DNA of 28,793 nt from the IMG/VR virus record IMGVR_UViG_3300006802_000391, positions 1-28,793 of that record; one strand, written 5' to 3'. Made by a program: the position numbers and the translations under genes. This document shows positions 1 to 10,200 of the stretch, in pieces. This DNA comes from a virus. A model generated the notes under the pieces. It did no database searches. It saw nothing but the letters and a program-made list of their open reading frames with translations, and was not told the origin of the DNA. Every line of letters starts with the position of its first letter. Within the stretch, counting starts at the first letter, position 1.

Positions 1-360
1 CGTTACAGCATCATCAGCGATATGAATAGTGTCAATAGATCCGTCAACGTACTGATCGCTATCTACGGAATTAGCAGACATGTGAACCAAGTCGATAGCA
101 CCATCAGCAATATGCTCGCTATTGACAGCATCATCAGCAAGTTTGCTTCCGTCTACAGCATCTGCTGCCAATTTACCATTAGTAACTTGAAGATTACCAA
201 TATGGACAGTATCAATAGATCCGTCAACATATTGATCGCTATCCACAGAGTTAGCGGACATATGCTCAAGATCAACGGCGCCAGCGGCAATATGCTCACT
301 GTCAATAGCGTCATCAGCAATCTTGGTTCCATCTACCGCATCAGCGGCAAGTTGCGCAGT
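1..360. repeat. Tandem 180-bp repeat (two units) inside fibre gene
   Basis: Bases 1-180 and 181-360 align without gaps at a period of exactly 180 bp (60 codons). Examples are tcaatagatccgtcaac at 32-48 and 212-228, and the related 20-mers at 151-170 and 331-350. The units differ at many third positions, so they have diverged while the protein pattern was kept. Each encodes an 'LAADAVDGxK...YVDGSIDTxHI' segment. More units probably lie beyond the left edge. Confidence 0.9.
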
Positions 361-1851
361 ATCAATACCTAATGCTTTTACTCTTACAGCTCCGGTCCCA
401 TCGGTAGCAGAAAGTTCAACGGTTGTACCATCAACGGTAACTTCAATTTCATTAGCGTTTGCGGTAATACCGTCGCCACCAACAACATTTACTGTGCTAC
501 CTGTAGAGGTTAGACCGTCACCAGCCGTATCAAAGAAGTTACTACTAGCATTTGAGTAGTTAGACAAATCATTGTCTACTACAAAGTCAACCGTTCCGTC
601 TGCATCTTGATAGGTCACAGTGATTAAAGTTTCTGTATTTCCGGTGAACATTCCACCAGCGATATCTTGAACTTCTTCAGTCGTCAACTCATTAACATCA
701 GTCCAAGGAACGTTAACAACAAGGTTATCAGAACTGTCAACCTGAACAGAGTATGTTCTACTCGTAGTAGTTGTAATGCTGTTAGCAGCGGTTGACTGAA
801 CGGTGTATGAATTTAGACTTGCATGAACACCGTTTGTATCAACTGTGATACCAGTACCAGCAGTAACACTAATACCTTGACTTGAATCAAACTCAACACC
901 AGTGCCAGCAATAGCACTAGCAATGCTAAATGTTGCAGTATCTGTAGCGCCAGCCGCAACGCTGATCATTGCCTGAGTACCACCAGTTAAAGTCATGGTG
1001 TTACTATCTTCTATAGTTTGGCTACTTCCAGTATCACCAGCAAGGGTGAAGCTACTCATAGTACCGCCACCAAGGTCGCTAATAAATTGCCCCTTAGTAA
1101 TTCTCTTTAGGTTATTACTATCTGCGGAGTCAGCAATAAGAAGAATATCATTAGCTGCTGCGCTGGTTTTTGCACCCTGACCAGTGATAGCCGTGCTATC
1201 GAGTACTGCACTTAGTTGGACATTACCTTGACCGTCAAAAGAAACAGCACTTGCTGTAACCTCTCCAGTCAAGCTGAAGTTTCTAGCTGTCTCAAGAGCG
1301 GTAGCAGTACCTGCATTGCCTGTTACATTGCCTGTAACATTGCCAGTAACATTACCCTCAAGATTTGCAACAATCGTACCAGCAGAACCAGAGAAAACTT
1401 CTGAGTTATTGGTAGCGTCTGGAATAAATGTAAATTTACCAGTGCTGTCGTCGAAACCAAAGAAACCTAACTTTGCAGTAGATCCATTATGGTATCTAAA
1501 CTCAATACCCCTATCTTTGTTGTCATCACTTCCGGGGGCAGTATCGCCACCCAGAGTGAAAATAGGGTCATCAATTGTTACGGTTGTAGAATTAACAGTC
1601 GTTGTAGTACCATTAACAATCAAGTCGCCACCAACAGTCAAGTCTGCGATGGTTGTTATATCACCTACATGATCTATACGAATAGCATCGTCTTGATCAA
1701 CAGTTCCAATATAACCGCTAGAGGGTATAATAAGCTTATTACTATTATCATCAAATTTCAAGTCAGAATCTGACTGAAACACAGGATCTGAGCCAGCATC
1801 GCCAAAGTAGACGAGGCTTTTCGCGTTTCTATTATAAGGTTGATATGACAT
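1..1851 (-). CDS. Tail fibre / structural protein with 60-residue repeats (partial, 3' end beyond window)
   Basis: The frame is open from an ATG at 1851 to the window edge, giving 617 residues with no stop, so the C-terminus is missing. GGAG lies just upstream (1857-1860). The N-terminus (MSYQPYNRNAKSLVYFGDAG) is followed by the module TVGGDLIVNGTTTTVNSTTV then IDDPIFTLGG, common in virion proteins of marine T4-like phages, and short LEGNVTGNVTGN repeats. The middle (VPWTDVNELTTEEVQDIAGG and neighbouring text) is beta-rich and also fibre-like. From about residue 498 the chain enters alanine/aspartate-rich repeats such as KIADDAIDSEHIA, typical of cyanophage fibres and probably a long trimeric shaft. 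It is the last visible gene of the fibre block. Role as a virion fibre is inferred from family resemblance; which fibre is unknown. Confidence 0.85.
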   Translation of the reverse strand, partial: MSYQPYNRNAKSLVYFGDAGSDPVFQSDSDLKFDDNSNKLIIPSSGYIGTVDQDDAIRIDHVGDITTIADLTVGGDLIVNGTTTTVNSTTVTIDDPIFTLGGDTAPGSDDNKDRGIEFRYHNGSTAKLGFFGFDDSTGKFTFIPDATNNSEVFSGSAGTIVANLEGNVTGNVTGNVTGNAGTATALETARNFSLTGEVTASAVSFDGQGNVQLSAVLDSTAITGQGAKTSAAANDILLIADSADSNNLKRITKGQFISDLGGGTMSSFTLAGDTGSSQTIEDSNTMTLTGGTQAMISVAAGATDTATFSIASAIAGTGVEFDSSQGISVTAGTGITVDTNGVHASLNSYTVQSTAANSITTTTSRTYSVQVDSSDNLVVNVPWTDVNELTTEEVQDIAGGMFTGNTETLITVTYQDADGTVDFVVDNDLSNYSNASSNFFDTAGDGLTSTGSTVNVVGGDGITANANEIEVTVDGTTVELSATDGTGAVRVKALGIDTAQLAADAVDGTKIADDAIDSEHIAAGAVDLEHMSANSVDSDQYVDGSIDTVHIGNLQVTNGKLAADAVDGSKLADDAVNSEHIADGAIDLVHMSANSVDSDQYVDGSIDTIHIADDAVT

Positions 1852-1890
1852 ATAGTCTCCAGTAAAATGTGAGTAGATCTACAAAAAAAA

Positions 1891-2496
1891 TTAAAATACG
1901 TACCAATTACTATCATCTGAAATTACAGAAAAACTTTGGCCTTGATGATAGATTGGAAAAACAGCATTTCCGTCTATAGTTTCCGTCCCACTACCTATTA
2001 ATACACCAGAATTGCTACCTGTCTTCAACTTTATTAAAACCTCTTTTCCGCCTTGTCCTACTGCGGTTGGTAACTCGACGTTAATAGGTCCACTCGTCGT
2101 ATCCAAAAAAACAACATCTGAATCACTTGACATGGAGAAGTCAGATGTTATATTATTATATGTTCTTCTTGAACTACTTCCACCGGTGCTGAATTCAGAC
2201 CAGTTGCCAGAATTATTCGGAAGAAAGCCTGTATCACCGTTTCTAGATTCACCGTCTAAGATAGAGTATTTATAATATTTATCAGCAGAGACATCAGCGT
2301 GATAACCACTAGCCACATACGCCAACATGCCGTCTTGAAGCATACCGGATGGTATATTTACAAGAATGTCCGTTCCGCTTCCAGATACGTATCTTAAACC
2401 ACCTCTTTGCTCTGTATCCAAGATAATCGGATGCGTGCCGTTGGTACTCCAAGTCCCCGGCCAAGCATTTCTCGATAATCCATCGTAATTTGCCAT
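1891..2496 (-). CDS. Fibre-associated virion protein, 201 aa
   Basis: ATG start with AGGAG at 8-nt spacing, lying between two fibre genes. The N-terminal half (RGGLRYVSGSGTDILVNIP, then MLQDGMLAYVASGYHAD and YYKYSILDG) matches a pattern I know from small fibre/neck-type proteins of marine phages. The C-terminal about 75 residues (VVFLDTTSGPINVELPTAVG, GVLIGSGTETIDGNAV, SVISDDSNWYVF) form a beta-rich tail seen in many phage fibre tips. No enzymatic motif, signal peptide or membrane segment is visible. It probably forms a distal tip or accessory subunit for one of its large neighbours. The virion role is inferred; the exact position in the particle is not known. Confidence 0.75.
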   Translation of the reverse strand: MANYDGLSRNAWPGTWSTNGTHPIILDTEQRGGLRYVSGSGTDILVNIPSGMLQDGMLAYVASGYHADVSADKYYKYSILDGESRNGDTGFLPNNSGNWSEFSTGGSSSRRTYNNITSDFSMSSDSDVVFLDTTSGPINVELPTAVGQGGKEVLIKLKTGSNSGVLIGSGTETIDGNAVFPIYHQGQSFSVISDDSNWYVF

Positions 2497-2507
2497 CCTT
2501 CAGTCTC

Positions 2508-5204
2508 CTAAGATATCTGTACGTATGTGTTGCCGGGATTAAGAGTTATACCATAAAGATTATACCCCTCCGCTACATACCCCGCAGCAGGACTATCTGG
2601 CTCTAAATCAACCGTAGTTTCTGTTATGTCTTCAGACGATAAAGTGGATAGAAGCGATGAATCGTTACCAGTTTTAAATGTGGTCGGCTGAGAGGCAGAA
2701 GACCTAACGGCAAACCACCAAGCTTTTGGAACAGAATCGGAATTCGTAATATAACCGTCTATTGTTTTGACTTGGTTTCCAAGCTCTGTTACGACAGATG
2801 AATCAAAATCATTTGTATCTACAATATCCGCTCTAGACGGAGGGTTAGATTTACTAGTTGTGAATATATAAAAGCTAGGATAAGTAAATGAAGCAGATAT
2901 ACTACTGTCGCTAACCACTCGTTGTGTAGTGTATTCCGCTCCGGTTACAGTACTAGGTCTAGTAAAGTCTGTTGTAGCAGTAATAGTTCTGCCGCTATTA
3001 TTATCTTTATGTATTGGCGTAGTAAATGTCATCGTTCCATCATCACTGGAATTACTAAGAGTACCCTGACCCGTGGTAATTGTAGTAGAAGCGTTTGAAG
3101 AGTTAGACAATCCAGTGATTGTTAGATTATAACCGACAGAGGAGTATGATTGTAGGAAATTATTTCCAGTTAAATTATTGAATGATATTGAGCTTGACGC
3201 GCTTTGCCAACTAAAAGAAATAGATGCCGTTTCTGAAATAGTGCTATTATCTTTATCAAGAAAGCTAACAGTCGCACTAGCAGATCCACCAGACAGGTCA
3301 GATGTAGAGGAGTAAATTGGAGAGTCTCCATCAACCGTAAAGGTCTGTGTCCAATCAACCCCTCCTGCGGGTGTTACTGAAGGACCGGTGGTGGTATATA
3401 AAGAAACATCCGATGTTACAGAACCAACAACGGAAGTTAAAGTAGATTTAACACTATTTACATAATTAGTTGTAAAGTCTGAAGGGTTGTCAACACTAAC
3501 TGTCCACTGAGAAACTGGCTGATCCCAATATCTAGACTGACCATTTGCAGAAACAGACGGGCTAAACTGAGCAACTTCTAATTGAAACAACCCATCGCCA
3601 TTTATAGAGGCAGTTCTAACTGTCTGCTCAGTACCATCTGCGTCGATAAATATTGTATTGATTCTGTACTGATTATCTCCACCACCAACAATAAACTGCA
3701 TACCAGATGGATCTGGCGTTGAATTCACAGCTATTCCAGAAACTGTAACTATATCCGATGTATTTTGTGTAATTTGAGGTTGGAGCGCACCACTAACTGA
3801 TAAAGCACTGTGGTCTTGAGAATCTACATAATCTCTAGCCCACCCAGAGACAGCAACCGCACTATGATCTTGAGAGTCAACGTAAGATTCTGCCCAACCT
3901 GAAACGGCAGTTATTTGTGATTCGTTTGTATCTACTCTTGACTCAAAATAACCAGAAATAGGCGTATCGTCATAAGAATCAGACAAAAGACCTGAAACAG
4001 TAGCTATATCTAGAACGTTTTGTTCTGCGAGGCCAGAAGCGTATGTGGCGACTCCAGAAACATAGCTATCATCATCCTGAGTTAAAAATGTAGCCTCTGC
4101 CCACCCAGAAACAGCAACCGCGCTGTGATCCTGAGAGTTAACATAAGATTCTGCCCATCCAGAAACCGCTAGAATGTCTGCTTGATTTGCAACCGCCTGA
4201 CCACTACCGTAAACCGCAATGCCGGAAACATAGTTAAGTTCAGTAGTTGTAACATCGCCGCCAGTAGCAGCTAAGCCGCTTACAGCAACAATGTTTGCCG
4301 CATTTTGATCTATAAGATATCCACTTGAAGACGGCAGGGCCGCAGATGTTTGGATTGTTCCATCTGCAAAATTTACTGCGCTAAAAATACCTGTTACACC
4401 AGAGACATTACCCAAGGTGTTAAAATTACCTTCAGCGTCAACACTTGCTTTTTCGGTAGTTGAAACATTCCAAGTTTGAAGGTTTGCTACATGTCCAACT
4501 CCACCTTCAATAGATAAAACATCTTGAGATATATCAGCATTTTTAATATTTAGACTATCTACAAATATTTCACCACCATTTTCTTTTAAGTGAATAATTG
4601 TAGTTAATTGATGAGATATTTTAAATCCCTCTTCATTTGCATCTCCAACTTCCAAAGATGCTAAAGAACTGCCATTTAATTCAACAAAACCTTCTTTGGC
4701 AGATATGTAACCATAATAAGGTTCTATTGAATCAGAAGCAGATGTTTTTAATCCAATTTTCCATTCTGGATCAAAACCTTCTTTTAGGAAAAAAGAGACA
4801 ACCCTAGAACCGTAATCGGTAGAAAACGCTTGCCAGTAATCTCCGTTATCAGATCTTTTAAAAATAAAGGGTGTTGGAAAAACAACGGCATTGTCGGCAT
4901 CTTTATAGACAATCCTATCAGCAGGAATAACGCAAAACACCGTAGAGGCGCCAGTCAAAGATATTTTGCTATCGGAATCAGAACTTTGTAAAACAGTGTC
5001 TCTGCTTAACAAACCTGATGAAAACGTACCAATACCGATTTCAAATCTATCACCGTTTTGAATACAGTAATAGGTTGTGTTGCCATTTCCTATGGCACTT
5101 GAGAATGTTTGGAAACCACCAAACGTAGCACCGCTAAGGGTCAGGGAACCAGTCCCCTCGGTAATAGTAGTTTCTTTAACTCTATCTGATATAATCAGCG
5201 CCAT
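2508..5204 (-). CDS. Large tail fibre protein with 'DRVKETT' N-terminal domain, 898 aa
   Basis: ATG start with AGGGA close upstream; it begins 2 nt after the glycosyltransferase stop. Residues 1 to about 105 (DRVKETTITEGTGSLTLSG, FQTFSSAIGNGNTTYYCIQN, SRDTVLQSS, CVIPADRIVYKD) are the widespread N-terminal domain of environmental phage fibres and probably attach it to the particle. The middle, about 290-480, carries VSG repeats with four copies of VSGWA[ER] and three of DSQDHSA, often YVDSQDHSAxxVSG. The last about 400 residues are Ser/Thr-rich and beta-strand-like, possibly Ig-like or tip domains. The SGW repeats are shared with the 1418-aa fibre upstream, so the two may be built from a common repeat stock. 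Fibre assignment is strong; receptor and exact location are unknown. Confidence 0.85.
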   Translation of the reverse strand: MALIISDRVKETTITEGTGSLTLSGATFGGFQTFSSAIGNGNTTYYCIQNGDRFEIGIGTFSSGLLSRDTVLQSSDSDSKISLTGASTVFCVIPADRIVYKDADNAVVFPTPFIFKRSDNGDYWQAFSTDYGSRVVSFFLKEGFDPEWKIGLKTSASDSIEPYYGYISAKEGFVELNGSSLASLEVGDANEEGFKISHQLTTIIHLKENGGEIFVDSLNIKNADISQDVLSIEGGVGHVANLQTWNVSTTEKASVDAEGNFNTLGNVSGVTGIFSAVNFADGTIQTSAALPSSSGYLIDQNAANIVAVSGLAATGGDVTTTELNYVSGIAVYGSGQAVANQADILAVSGWAESYVNSQDHSAVAVSGWAEATFLTQDDDSYVSGVATYASGLAEQNVLDIATVSGLLSDSYDDTPISGYFESRVDTNESQITAVSGWAESYVDSQDHSAVAVSGWARDYVDSQDHSALSVSGALQPQITQNTSDIVTVSGIAVNSTPDPSGMQFIVGGGDNQYRINTIFIDADGTEQTVRTASINGDGLFQLEVAQFSPSVSANGQSRYWDQPVSQWTVSVDNPSDFTTNYVNSVKSTLTSVVGSVTSDVSLYTTTGPSVTPAGGVDWTQTFTVDGDSPIYSSTSDLSGGSASATVSFLDKDNSTISETASISFSWQSASSSISFNNLTGNNFLQSYSSVGYNLTITGLSNSSNASTTITTGQGTLSNSSDDGTMTFTTPIHKDNNSGRTITATTDFTRPSTVTGAEYTTQRVVSDSSISASFTYPSFYIFTTSKSNPPSRADIVDTNDFDSSVVTELGNQVKTIDGYITNSDSVPKAWWFAVRSSASQPTTFKTGNDSSLLSTLSSEDITETTVDLEPDSPAAGYVAEGYNLYGITLNPGNTYVQIS

Positions 5205-5205
5205 A

Positions 5206-6255
5206 TCAATCCCTGTTATATAAGTATTTCGCTTCTCTTACAAAAGAATTATACACTATTTCATCAAAATTATTGTCCGTAACAAAATGTTTGTAGACGG
5301 GAGACAAATCTAAATTTAACTCTGTGAATTCTAGAATATAATTTCTTAATTTGTAAGAAGTTTCTAGTGGGTATGTAGGAGGATTTACTCTTGCGAATCT
5401 GTGCAACCACATTAAAAATGGTAAACAGTAGGTTTTATTGCCAGATTTTCTAAATTTTTCGTGTATGTAACACTCTTCCCCTCCAAATCCTCTTACGTGC
5501 TGGTTATAGCCAAGCCAAGCATCTTTTCTAACAAATAAACATCCGGTACCCTGACCAAATATTTCAAATGGTTCCTCCGAACCGTTATTAACTGCTAGTT
5601 TAAAACCATTATCTACCAATGATTTAACTGGGTCTTCTTCGTCAATTTTTAATTCACATTCGCATATTGGAGATTTATCGTAAAGTTTTGAATCTTCTAC
5701 AGACCTAAATTTAAATCCATCTAGCGTTTGCTTGACATCAAAGAAAAATTTATTACACTTACACCTCCAAGCTGTGGACCAGCTACCCCACATGCCTTCG
5801 CTCCACACGTCAACGAAATGTGTATAAAAATTGTTAAGGTTATCATAAACTAACGGGCCGCTGTAAAGATCGTTGGTGTTAGGATTTTCGTCCATAAACT
5901 TAAATATCTTGTCAATAACCCTTGCGACCGGACAAAGTAACACATGACAATCTAAAAGTAAAACAAATTCACCGTTTGCGCTTTTTATTACTTCATTTTT
6001 TGCGATACCAGTACCCTTAGTGGACACAATATTATAATTCAAACTACCATCTATTGACAGAGTATTAATTACAAATTTTTTAAGTTCATTGGCGTGTCTG
6101 CTTGTTTTGTTGTTTTCAACTATAACAAATTCTATTTGATCTAATAAATCTTTTCTTCCATTAAATATTAATTCTTTTCTTATGTCTTGAATTGTAAACC
6201 ACGCGCCATCAAAATCATCATGATGAGCGAATCCTATCGAAAGTCTTTTCTTCAT
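5206..6255 (-). CDS. GT-A family glycosyltransferase (GT2/GT27-like), 349 aa
   Basis: ATG start with strong AGGAGG that overlaps the stop of the Cys-rich gene before it. The N-terminal GT-A fold shows FVIVENNK (about 43-50), GTGIAKNEVIKSANGEFVLL (81-100) and then the metal-binding DxH motif as D102-C103-H104. DxH rather than DxD is the form found in polypeptide GalNAc-transferases (GT27) and their relatives. The acceptor-side motif GFGGEE (256-261) followed by F-R, a Cys-Leu-Pro and H285 parallels the WGGEN...H region of those enzymes. No signal peptide or membrane helix is seen, so it is a soluble enzyme. Sitting between a poly-Thr adhesin and a fibre, it probably glycosylates virion proteins, or less likely host surface material. 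The enzyme class is well supported; donor and acceptor are inferred. Confidence 0.85.
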   Translation of the reverse strand: MKKRLSIGFAHHDDFDGAWFTIQDIRKELIFNGRKDLLDQIEFVIVENNKTSRHANELKKFVINTLSIDGSLNYNIVSTKGTGIAKNEVIKSANGEFVLLLDCHVLLCPVARVIDKIFKFMDENPNTNDLYSGPLVYDNLNNFYTHFVDVWSEGMWGSWSTAWRCKCNKFFFDVKQTLDGFKFRSVEDSKLYDKSPICECELKIDEEDPVKSLVDNGFKLAVNNGSEEPFEIFGQGTGCLFVRKDAWLGYNQHVRGFGGEECYIHEKFRKSGNKTYCLPFLMWLHRFARVNPPTYPLETSYKLRNYILEFTELNLDLSPVYKHFVTDNNFDEIVYNSFVREAKYLYNRD

Positions 6256-6263
6256 CTTTCCTC

Positions 6264-7268
6264 CTACGGTAATTCTATCTTCCTAGTTATCTGCACACCT
6301 TGATACGGAGCGTAAACTGCATAAATTTCGGTTGCGCAGCAGTAAAAATCTAAGTAAATGATATCTGGAGACTCTGGTGTATATTCCGAGAAATATGTAC
6401 TAAATATTGTTGATATAGACGTATTGCCATAACTAGTAGAGGCAGAAATATTACTCTCAACAATGTTTTTGTCTGGACATTCTGACAAGTCGGATTTTAA
6501 GCACCCGTAACCACCAGCGTAACTACCGTTAACAAAACCCCATTGATTAGGGGCAGTGTACTCATATTGATATGTAGCTCTAAAAGCTTGGAGCGTTTCG
6601 CACTCCGAGTCGCATGGTGGCAAGGTAGTGGTCGTTGTTGTGGTGGTGGTAGTAGTGGTAGTAGTTGTGGACTCCTTGTCGCAACAACACGGAGTCCTAA
6701 CGAAGTCTCCATTAGATTGATTTAGCGATAGTGGTGGGCAGTTTGGTTTAAGATTACATTCGCCGCCCTGCGGACAATTAGAATAAGTTAGTTTCCAGTA
6801 TCCATTCCCATACTCTTCCGGTGCCGTAAAGTCATATTCAACAAATGTATAGTGACATGAGTTATTTTCTTTCGGTTCAAGACAAGTTAGTTTATCTAAA
6901 TCAGAACAAGAGCATGGAGATACTCGTGGCGGAGCAGTTGTTTGTTCTTGTACGCATGGGCTAGAGCAGTTTGCTTCAGGGTTAAATTCTCTCTCTGTTA
7001 AAAACTGTATACCGTTAATTATATATATTTTATTAAGGCACTCAGATCGAGTCAAAAAGTCTTCACAAAATCTAATATTAGGATTTTTTCTTGGTCCGTA
7101 ACAACATCGACCTCTTTTCTTTTGTGGGCAGTCGTCAATACTGTAGACGCAAACGCCACCAAGACTCTCGCAGTCAGACCTAGAAACTCCAGTTGTCGTA
7201 TTGCCGTCGATGCAGCAGAACTCACACCCCTTATCTGAATTACTTGTTATGGAAAATTTATACGTCAT
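6264..7268 (-). CDS. Cys-rich virion protein with 15-threonine linker, 334 aa
   Basis: I start at the ATG at 7268 (MTYKFSITSN), preceded by AGAGGTGAT, rather than upstream at 7328. It overlaps the previous gene by 11 nt. Residues 15-130 hold Cys modules: CEFCCIDGN...C...GGVC, and RGRCCY followed by spaced C residues. Short Pro/Thr linkers and a CCC cluster (194-196) follow. Residues 201-215 are fifteen threonines in a row (bases 6624-6668), ending in LPPCDSEC. The C-terminal about 115 residues are aromatic, beta-rich and have only a few Cys. There is no signal peptide. The layout suggests a two-domain, disulfide-capable adhesin or fibre tip joined by a mucin-like linker. It shares the RG[AR]CCY module with the preceding gene. 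Virion location comes from context only. Confidence 0.75.
   Translation of the reverse strand: MTYKFSITSNSDKGCEFCCIDGNTTTGVSRSDCESLGGVCVYSIDDCPQKKRGRCCYGPRKNPNIRFCEDFLTRSECLNKIYIINGIQFLTEREFNPEANCSSPCVQEQTTAPPRVSPCSCSDLDKLTCLEPKENNSCHYTFVEYDFTAPEEYGNGYWKLTYSNCPQGGECNLKPNCPPLSLNQSNGDFVRTPCCCDKESTTTTTTTTTTTTTTTLPPCDSECETLQAFRATYQYEYTAPNQWGFVNGSYAGGYGCLKSDLSECPDKNIVESNISASTSYGNTSISTIFSTYFSEYTPESPDIIYLDFYCCATEIYAVYAPYQGVQITRKIELP
6624..6668 (-). repeat. Poly-threonine tract (15 Thr codons)
   Basis: Forty-five bases encode 15 consecutive Thr using all four codons (ACC six, ACT five, ACA three, ACG one). The mixed codons argue for selection on the protein rather than recent slippage of a DNA microsatellite. 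It forms the linker of the Cys-rich virion protein. Confidence 0.95.
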
Positions 7269-10200
7269 AGAAATCACCTCTATAAATCTGAACCTTGATA
7301 GGGGAAATGGTTCTGTATCGAGTGCCATAGTCTTTAGGAAGCTGATGTCTCTTAATGTATTTATTATCTATATTTGGCGTTCTCCAGTAAGGATTGTCTG
7401 GAAGATCTATATAGCCTCTCTGAGAAAATACGGGATTATATGGGTATTCTCTCTTTGAAACATTTGAAATTATATTATCATTAAAATTAACAGTCGTGTC
7501 GTCAACTCTATATATATACATAGAATAAAGAAGAATATCTACATAATCATATGGATATGGAACTCTCATCTCAAGAACCACACGTCCAGAAATTGGCTCT
7601 ACAATATCCTCGACTGGCACTGAAGCCGTGTAAATGTATGGGTTTGAACCTGCACTTGTTCCATCAGAAAAGTAACCAGCAGCTACTCCGTCAACCCTTA
7701 CTTTATATTGATAACTAGAGTTAAAGTTGTGACTTCCGTCGATCTGAAAATAATCTAAAAACAGGAAGCACTTTCCATCGCTTGTAACCTCTCCTCCAAA
7801 TATAGATGGAGAAATAATAATTTTATCACCTGTTCCGACCTTGGGGTAAAGCGTCCTGTCATTTGGACCTCTCGCAAAAGGTGCTTCTAGATTTGGAAAC
7901 AAATCGTTACTATCCCTGTAGCAGACAGACCCAATATTAGAAATCGGGTTTGGTTCAACTATGTCAAGTAACTTAGAACTAATGGTAGAGTTTGTATTGG
8001 TATAGGTTTTACCATTAATTTGAACGGATTCTGGTGGAGCGCATAGGTTTTTATCGGAAGCTCTAAAGGTGTTGATATAGACTAACCTCCCATCGGTATT
8101 TCTAACATAGATGCCACAACAAGATTGGGTATTAGGGGTACAATCCAAAGGTGAGTTAACAACCGAATTCGGAAAATCAGAAGAATAAACCCCATCTGTA
8201 GGTATTCTAGTTTCTCCTGTTAAGTGATCGCACTGAAGTAGCGTCGTGTTGCACCTTGTCCCACACGCCTCGAAAGCATAATCATATTGACCGGGAATAA
8301 ACACTATTGGGTAGGGATACTTATTATTAACAAACTGAGAAATAGATTCATAAGTTGAGATGCTAGGGTCTTGACCGTAAAGACTCCTCTGGTAAAGCGA
8401 CTTTTCTTCTCCTATGTAATTAAACACAGATCCATAGTTTTCATTAAAAGCTAATGGAAATAATTTTTCTTGTACAACCTTAAAGTTTTCAGTGCTAGAG
8501 GAATAATGCCCCGTATTAGAGTATCTACCCAAAACAATTGCGTCTGTTTTTCTAAAAACCGATATTGTTTGTGTTTTCTTTGATTCAAAAACCGTTTGCT
8601 TTTGATCGAAAGGGAAAGAGAATGTAGATCCAAGCCTACAGTCAATTACATTTTCAAATGTGTAAAGTTTATAAACACCATCTGAACCCTCTATGTCGGA
8701 AACTGTAAAATATGGATCTGTCGAGGTGCTTGGTAAGTATCCAGAATCGTTACCTTCTTTGAAGCAGATTTCAAGTTTATTGTCACTATATAATATAGCG
8801 TAACATTCCTCTGCACCAAATATGTCTATTACATTATCTATGACTTTATTGGTCAAATACGAATCAGAAGAAGATGTTGAATCGAGCGAAACATTATTAA
8901 AGTAAGATTTATTTCCACCGTACAAGTTTTTATTTAAAAATTCGATTGAACATTTACCATTGTCCCACAATATTATTATATAGGAATTAGAGTCAACCGC
9001 TTTTACTACAGAGGAAGCTCCTTCTGGAATATTAAATTCTCTATTATGTCCATTTATATGTTTTCCACAAACCCGATACGTAGAACTACCGAGTAATAAA
9101 AAATTGCTGTGTAGTGGTATGACTTTTTCTATACCTATAAATAAATCTTGGTAAGAAGCAAAACGATTAATTATAATAAGGAGGTTTTGGGTAGCACGGC
9201 TATTAGTATTGTAATAGCTTTGATTTCTAGATATACCTAAAACAGATCCTTCTTTAGATTCAGAATTGTAAACAAAGAAGTGTTCGTAGGATCTATAGAT
9301 ATCTGAATAAGTATTGGTTGATACTAAAAATGTTGAATTATTAGTGGTTACTCCTTCTGTTCCACTTTGGGCGTATATGCCAGCACCATAAACAAGTTCG
9401 GCAACACTATCTTCAAAAGAAAACGGTCCTCTTGAGGAGTTTATAAACTTATATTCACCCAAGAAAAATAAGTCTCCACCAGAATCTCTATCGCCAAAAG
9501 ACGTAGGTTTGCCATCTTTTTTTAGAACCAAGAAAGCTTTATTATTAGCTATGATCCCAGACGCATTTTCAATAGAATTTATATTATCTATTCTGTTTTG
9601 TACGAATCTAAGATCGTTATCAATATAATCTTGACTTACATTTAGTGGTATATTTCCGATATCACCGGTGGCGAGTGGACAAGCCCCATTTGTGTACGAC
9701 CCAATCGTAAAAACTTTACCGCGCTTAGAAGCGTCAAAATGCGATTCGTCGTAAATAGCGGCTATCGCACCACAAAGCTCTTTACCTTCAGTTGAAGTCA
9801 TAGCAAAATCTTTAAACTTAGAATCAGTCCAAGTTTGGTTATTAGCTTTGAAGTCTTGATCGTATGCTATAAGTTGATGTTCGCCTCCAGCACGCGGATC
9901 TGGAAAAAGTCTTTGAAACGTTTTATAAACATAAGCGGGATAAAAAAATTCATATGCGTTTTTAATATAAAGCGTTTTATCGGAACGTAGCGAAGCAAAG
10001 GAAAATGACCTGTCTGAATCTTTAGTTGTGGACCATATTCCGTCTGTTCCTAACCGATCCCTCTTATAAGCGTATAAGCTTCTATCAAATAATATTTGAT
10101 CTTTTAAGTTCCCCTGTAAAAAATTAGAACTGCTATAGAGTTGCCTCTGGATTTGTTCACCAACATATAGTATGTTTTCTTCATTTAGAGATGCTTGCCA

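Noticed and set aside
1-360. CRISPR-like array
   Set aside because: The repeats are contiguous, coding and lack unique spacers.
22-372. Plus-strand ORF over the fibre repeats
   Set aside because: It is the antisense shadow of the 180-bp repeats, has no RBS and repeats only because the minus-strand gene does.
1873-1882. Palindrome GTAGATCTAC as a terminator after the 201-aa gene
   Set aside because: In the direction of transcription the T-run comes before the palindrome, not after it, and the stem is only 5 bp.
6624-6668. Poly-Thr tract as a simple slippage microsatellite
   Set aside because: All four Thr codons are mixed, so the DNA is not a clean trinucleotide repeat.
7269-7328. N-terminal extension of the 334-aa Cys-rich protein
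   Set aside because: The ATG at 7268 has AGAGGTGAT upstream, while the extension would deepen the overlap with the previous gene and has no better RBS.
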